Part shown: positions 60,210 through 64,000 of the stretch, piece after piece
Layout of the letters: each line of letters begins with the position of its first letter
How positions within the stretch are numbered: the stretch's first letter is position 1
NCBI GenBank assembly: GCA_029718625.1
Contig: CM056376.1
Span: 85,726,356-85,790,355 of the forward strand
Direction of reading: 5' to 3'
Origin: Synaphobranchus kaupii
Taxonomy: Eukaryota; Chordata; Actinopteri; Anguilliformes; Synaphobranchidae
Length of the DNA: 64,000 bases
Made by a program: the position numbers and the translations under genes
The notes under the pieces: generated by a model
Seen by the model: the letters and a program-made list of their open reading frames with translations, nothing else
Database searches by the model: none
What the model was told of the DNA's origin: nothing

Positions 60210-62940
60210 GAGGCATCAGTAATTTGAGCACAGACACTGTATATCTCCGTACAGACAGACAGATCTAGGCAGATGAGGGAAACCACCATCGAAAGGCACC
60301 ATCAACGTGGGCCAGACAGCACATTATGGAACACCCGTTAATGGCTGCTCTGTGCAACAGGAACGGACTTGCGAATAAATCTCCGTTGAGGAGCTTGGGC
60401 TGCAAGCTATTCCAGCCCACTGGCTGCATTCAGGGTACCCGAGGCCCTGTAACATGCGTTCCAGAAAATCATGGGCTTCCTAGGAGTGTGGGTTTTCCCC
60501 GGTGGAGGTCACTGCGGAAAACAAGGACACACCTGATCCTGTGGGTGGAATTTGAGGTGAGTCAGACACGTCTCAGTGTTGCAAGGAAAGATGAATAGGG
60601 GAGGGTCTAGATGAATGGCTTCTCAGTACAATGAGGTAATGCACTTTGCGTTACCTGCACACCGTGTCCTTCTGCGCTGACGTAACCTACCGGGCCGCCC
60701 GAGTCGAGAGAAACAGTTCCGTCAACTAGGTCAGAGTGATAACTGATGCTGCGCCCAGGAGCCATGCTGCGGGACTTTTGCTTGTTCTCATGCAACCTTT
60801 ATCGGATTGGAGTCTTAATTAGGCCTGTGCAATGTGTCTGTAGAAGCAGAACCCTTCTGCCTATCAAGACTCTGTCTGCACTCAAATCTGACCTCAACTC
60901 ACACAGGAAAACAACATGTGGAAGAAGTAAAACACTCCTAAACCAGTTTCTTACCAGAACCCCCCCTCAGGCAGCCAAAATACACAAGCGCGCACGCGAA
61001 TGAACACAGCTACAGTAGTCAGACCTATGCAGAACGTCGGCCAACACACTTCAAAAAAACGCAGCAGATGAGACCTACACAGCCAGCAGTGCATTAATCT
61101 CTCTGCTTCACACACAACCCAGAGAAGGTCTTACGGTGTCAAGGGAAAGACGGGCAGGAACATGGTTTATTCAACGGCCAGGGAAAGAGAGTATGCAACT
61201 AGGAGCCCCCGGTTGGGGGTCTCGTTTTCTTGGGTACACACTCTTCACACTCGAGCGGTCCAGAGCACAGCACACATACATGACCCACAGTGACACTAGA
61301 CCAACTCTTAGGAGCTGTTCTCATAATGCCTCTAATGACACAGCAGTGGTAAGATGCAGCCACAGTGATGCAATGTTAAACCCAGCAGACAACTTTTGGA
61401 AAATGTTCCTACAATGCTCGAGTGATGGTGTAAGAATGATGTGCCACTTGGGTTTTTAATTGTAAATGATACAGGGGTTATGAAACATACAGTGCAGTGC
61501 ACCCACCTGAAATATGGTGAGAGTTTCCCTTTGCCCAACTAAGCCATATTCCGTAGGTGGCCGTGTGGTTAAACATCTAGTCATATAATTCCATATGGCA
61601 CGTGTGCCAACGTGTTCTGTGAAAGACCATTTGATTCCTGGCCAGTCTTAGCAGGCCATTAATGCGATGATGATGGTTTTTTATGTTGTAAGGAAAGGCG
61701 TAGTTTATGTGAAAAAACTGAAGTGAAAACACGGTCAGAAAAAACAGCGGCATGGTGCTGAGCATCGTCCCATTAAGCCCAACGAACTGAACGCGCTGCA
61801 TAGTTCTGGTTTCACAGCTCCATCATGAGAAACCTTTGCGAATGCAATGGGCAAAAGGAACTTGTCTGAGCGTGGATTTTAGCATAGCAGGAACTAGGGG
61901 ATGGCCTATCTGTTCTCCACGGGCCTCACTTCATCTGCCACACTGCCTTGATTAAAGCAGGGGAAACAAACAAATGCAAAAACCCCCGATAAGGCCAGGA
62001 ACAAACTTGGTCAAACTCGGCAGGCTGTTGGTTCTCTCCAATCGGATTTAAAAACGAACAGATAAGCTACCCAAAGCTTTCACAGCATTGCCTTTGCAAA
62101 CAGCGAAGCCCCTTTGTAGACAACATTTATCATTTTTGCACGCAGATTGAAAACAACAATGGCATCGTTCACGGAAGATCATCACGGTACGAAGAAGGTA
62201 CGCTCGTAGGGAAATGACAGGTCGGAGCAGAAAGGTCCGCATGGGCACAAAAATGACTGCTGTGCAGCCAGATACTGCCTAGGCGGATGTCCGCTCAGGG
62301 TCCACTTTGGGGTCCGCTATGATGTAAATGAGGCCTGCACGGACCATGCGGACGTCCTTCCGCATACATTTATGGTGACTATGAAATGGCCTTTAGGACT
62401 TGATGGTGAAACAGTGTTGATGAAATGTTTGCGTCGATACATTTTCTCTCCCCTGCAGTCTCTTGGCATGAAGGCCCAGTCAAGGCCATGTATGTTACGT
62501 CTGTTCCATTCTCTCTGCGAGAGCCCGCTGATGCTGCTGTAGTATAAATTCAATCGCCACTTTCGCTCACTTCCTTTCCATCCCCATCTCCAATTTCCCT
62601 CTCCTTGAGAAGCGGAGGCAAAACACTACGATTTCAGTTTGCAGACCATTCTAATTTTAGGCACTGCAGTCATGAAAAGAAGCCTTTGATTAAATTTCAT
62701 CCAGCCTTCACTGGCAGTGCTATTTAGCAAAAGCAATTTCAGTTTTAAGAGTTTCTTCCTCAGCAACAGCACAGCAGTGAATCATATCATGATACAATTT
62801 ATATTTTTCAGACAAAAAACACAATGTCCTCAATAGAAGCTTACAATGTGTTGGGTAATAAAATGTTCAGCTCAACTGGACTAAAAAGCGATACTCCAGT
62901 GATATAAATGCAATAAAACCTTTACCTTCAGACAAACAGT
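60210..62940. other. Intergenic, no feature
   Basis: 2.7 kb with no recognised repeats or coding exons on either strand. Confidence 0.45.
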
Positions 62941-62944
62941 TGTA

Positions 62945-64000
62945 CAGTGCCATCCAAAATTATTAAAACCCTCCATAGAGATGAACGAAAAAAGACAGAT
63001 GAAAAAAAAATAGATGAAAGTACTGAGATGTACAGATGGGTGACAAATTAAAGGAAAAACCCCTACAGTGTGGGGGTCCGGTGGCTCTGTTATGCTGTGG
63101 GGGGTATTTTCCTGGCATGGTTTGGGTCCATTGTGCCCTTAGAGGGAAGGGTCACTGCAAATGAATACAAAGTTATTCTGAATTATCACCAGATCTCAAC
63201 CCAATTGAACACCTATGGGAGATTTTGGACCGACGTGTTACACAGCGCTCTCCACCACCACAATCAAAACACCAAATGAGGGAATATCTTTTGGAAGAAT
63301 GGTGTTCCATCCCGCCAGTAGAGTTCCAGAGACTAGAATCTATGCTAGACAAGAGATATAATCTATACCAAGGCACATTGAAGCTGTTCTGGTGGGTTGT
63401 GGTGGCCCAACACCTTACTAAGAGACTTTATATTGGTTTTTCCTTTAATTTGTCTGTATATTAATTCTCAGATGTGTAAAATATTCTACTTTAACAATGA
63501 TTCAAAGTACTAAATTTTTTCAAGGTATAAATTTACTTCCAAAAGAAATATGTCACAAAGATTTACATGGTGGTTTCAGTACTTTGTGCAACCTGCCTTC
63601 ACAAGGATAACACTACGGCGTTATAGTGTTTCATGAGACTGGGCGGAATCTTTGACATTTCCTCCATACAGAATCTTTCAAGATCCTTTGGTTTGTCCTT
63701 GTGGACTGTCCTCTTCGATTCAAAGCATAGATTTTCAATCAGGTTCAAGCCAGGGGACTGAGATGTTCATTGCAAAACAGTAATGCGGTGGCCTGGTATA
63801 TTTTGAGGTATGTTTGGGATCATCATGCTGAAATATCCATTTGCAGCCAAATTTGTGCTTCCTAGCAGAGGGAACCACATTATTGGCCAAGGTGTCTTGG
63901 ACTCCCAAGAAAGTAAAAGCAGGAAGACTCCAGTTTAGAAAAAGTAAGATATTCCAGGAACACTGTTCCCATCAAATGCTTATGAAGTCAGCCCATCTGG
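62945..64000. mobile_element. Degenerate Tc1 element, right part outside window
   Basis: Starts CAGTGCCATCCAAAATTATT after TA. From about 63500 the minus strand keeps transposase remnants (DPKHTSKYT, then LEPD followed by a stop where PDLNPIE is expected, near 63740). Stops and shifts show it is dead. Interrupted by another Tc1 at 63033-63456. Confidence 0.7.
63033..63456 (+). mobile_element. Internally deleted Tc1 element nested in another Tc1
   Basis: Ends CAGATGGGTGACAAATTAAA and TTTTTCCTTTAATTTGTCTG, between TA dinucleotides. The inside keeps two transposase pieces on the plus strand: SVMLWG-like glycine-rich region to [13 protein letters not shown] (about 63075-63180), and [20 protein letters not shown] to LLEEW (about 63190-63305). 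The middle carrying the second catalytic Asp is missing. Non-functional. Confidence 0.75.

Overview
This looks like a ray-finned (teleost-type) fish nuclear genome. It has a vertebrate gene with many small exons and long introns, dense Tc1/mariner, hAT-like and Harbinger-like elements, tRNA-derived SINEs, L2-type LINE tails, and long (AC)n and (GA)n runs. No database search was possible; family calls rest on motifs read by eye.

The only host gene I can support is an orthologue of usp6nl (RN-tre, a TBC-domain Rab GTPase-activating protein). It lies on the minus strand and covers most of the window. Its CpG-rich promoter and first exon are near 50.5 kb. Thirteen coding exons follow leftward, and the 3' coding exons lie beyond base 1. 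Phases and GT/AG splice sites agree across all exons, and both TBC catalytic fingers are present (the Arg in the IDLDVNR box, the Gln in YCQG). Two neighbouring exons (6986-7107 and 6573-6668) each carry one extra base in a homopolymer, which breaks the frame. Consensus sequencing error is the simplest explanation, but a damaged allele is possible.

Layout. 0-2 kb: a hAT-like element carrying an antisense BED-finger remnant, abutting a CACTGCAAAAA MITE. 2.4-7.1 kb: TBC exons, with an LTR (4192-6362) that holds a Sleeping-Beauty-type Tc1, which holds a foldback element, which holds an L2 fragment. 7.2-10.9 kb: a repeat block with two tRNA-like cassettes and a large inverted repeat. 12-27 kb: more usp6nl exons with MITEs and SINEs between them. 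30.4-33.3 kb: a large 67-bp minisatellite 200 bp from exon 2. 35.5-38.1 kb: a TTAA-flanked DNA element split by a full-length Tc1 transposon with an intact 349-codon transposase. 38-49 kb: mostly featureless intron 1. 45.7-46.4, 51.3-54.3 and 56.9-57.5 kb: further copies of the foldback core, one holding a 2.0-kb Harbinger-like insertion. 55.1-55.7 kb: a compound micro/minisatellite. 57.5-60.2 kb: a 51-bp minisatellite with an internal inversion and an L2 insertion. 62.9-64 kb: Tc1 nested in Tc1.

The most unusual structure is the foldback core. The same palindromic core occurs four times, joined to the ends of different Tc1-type elements, as though it had been exchanged among TIR families.
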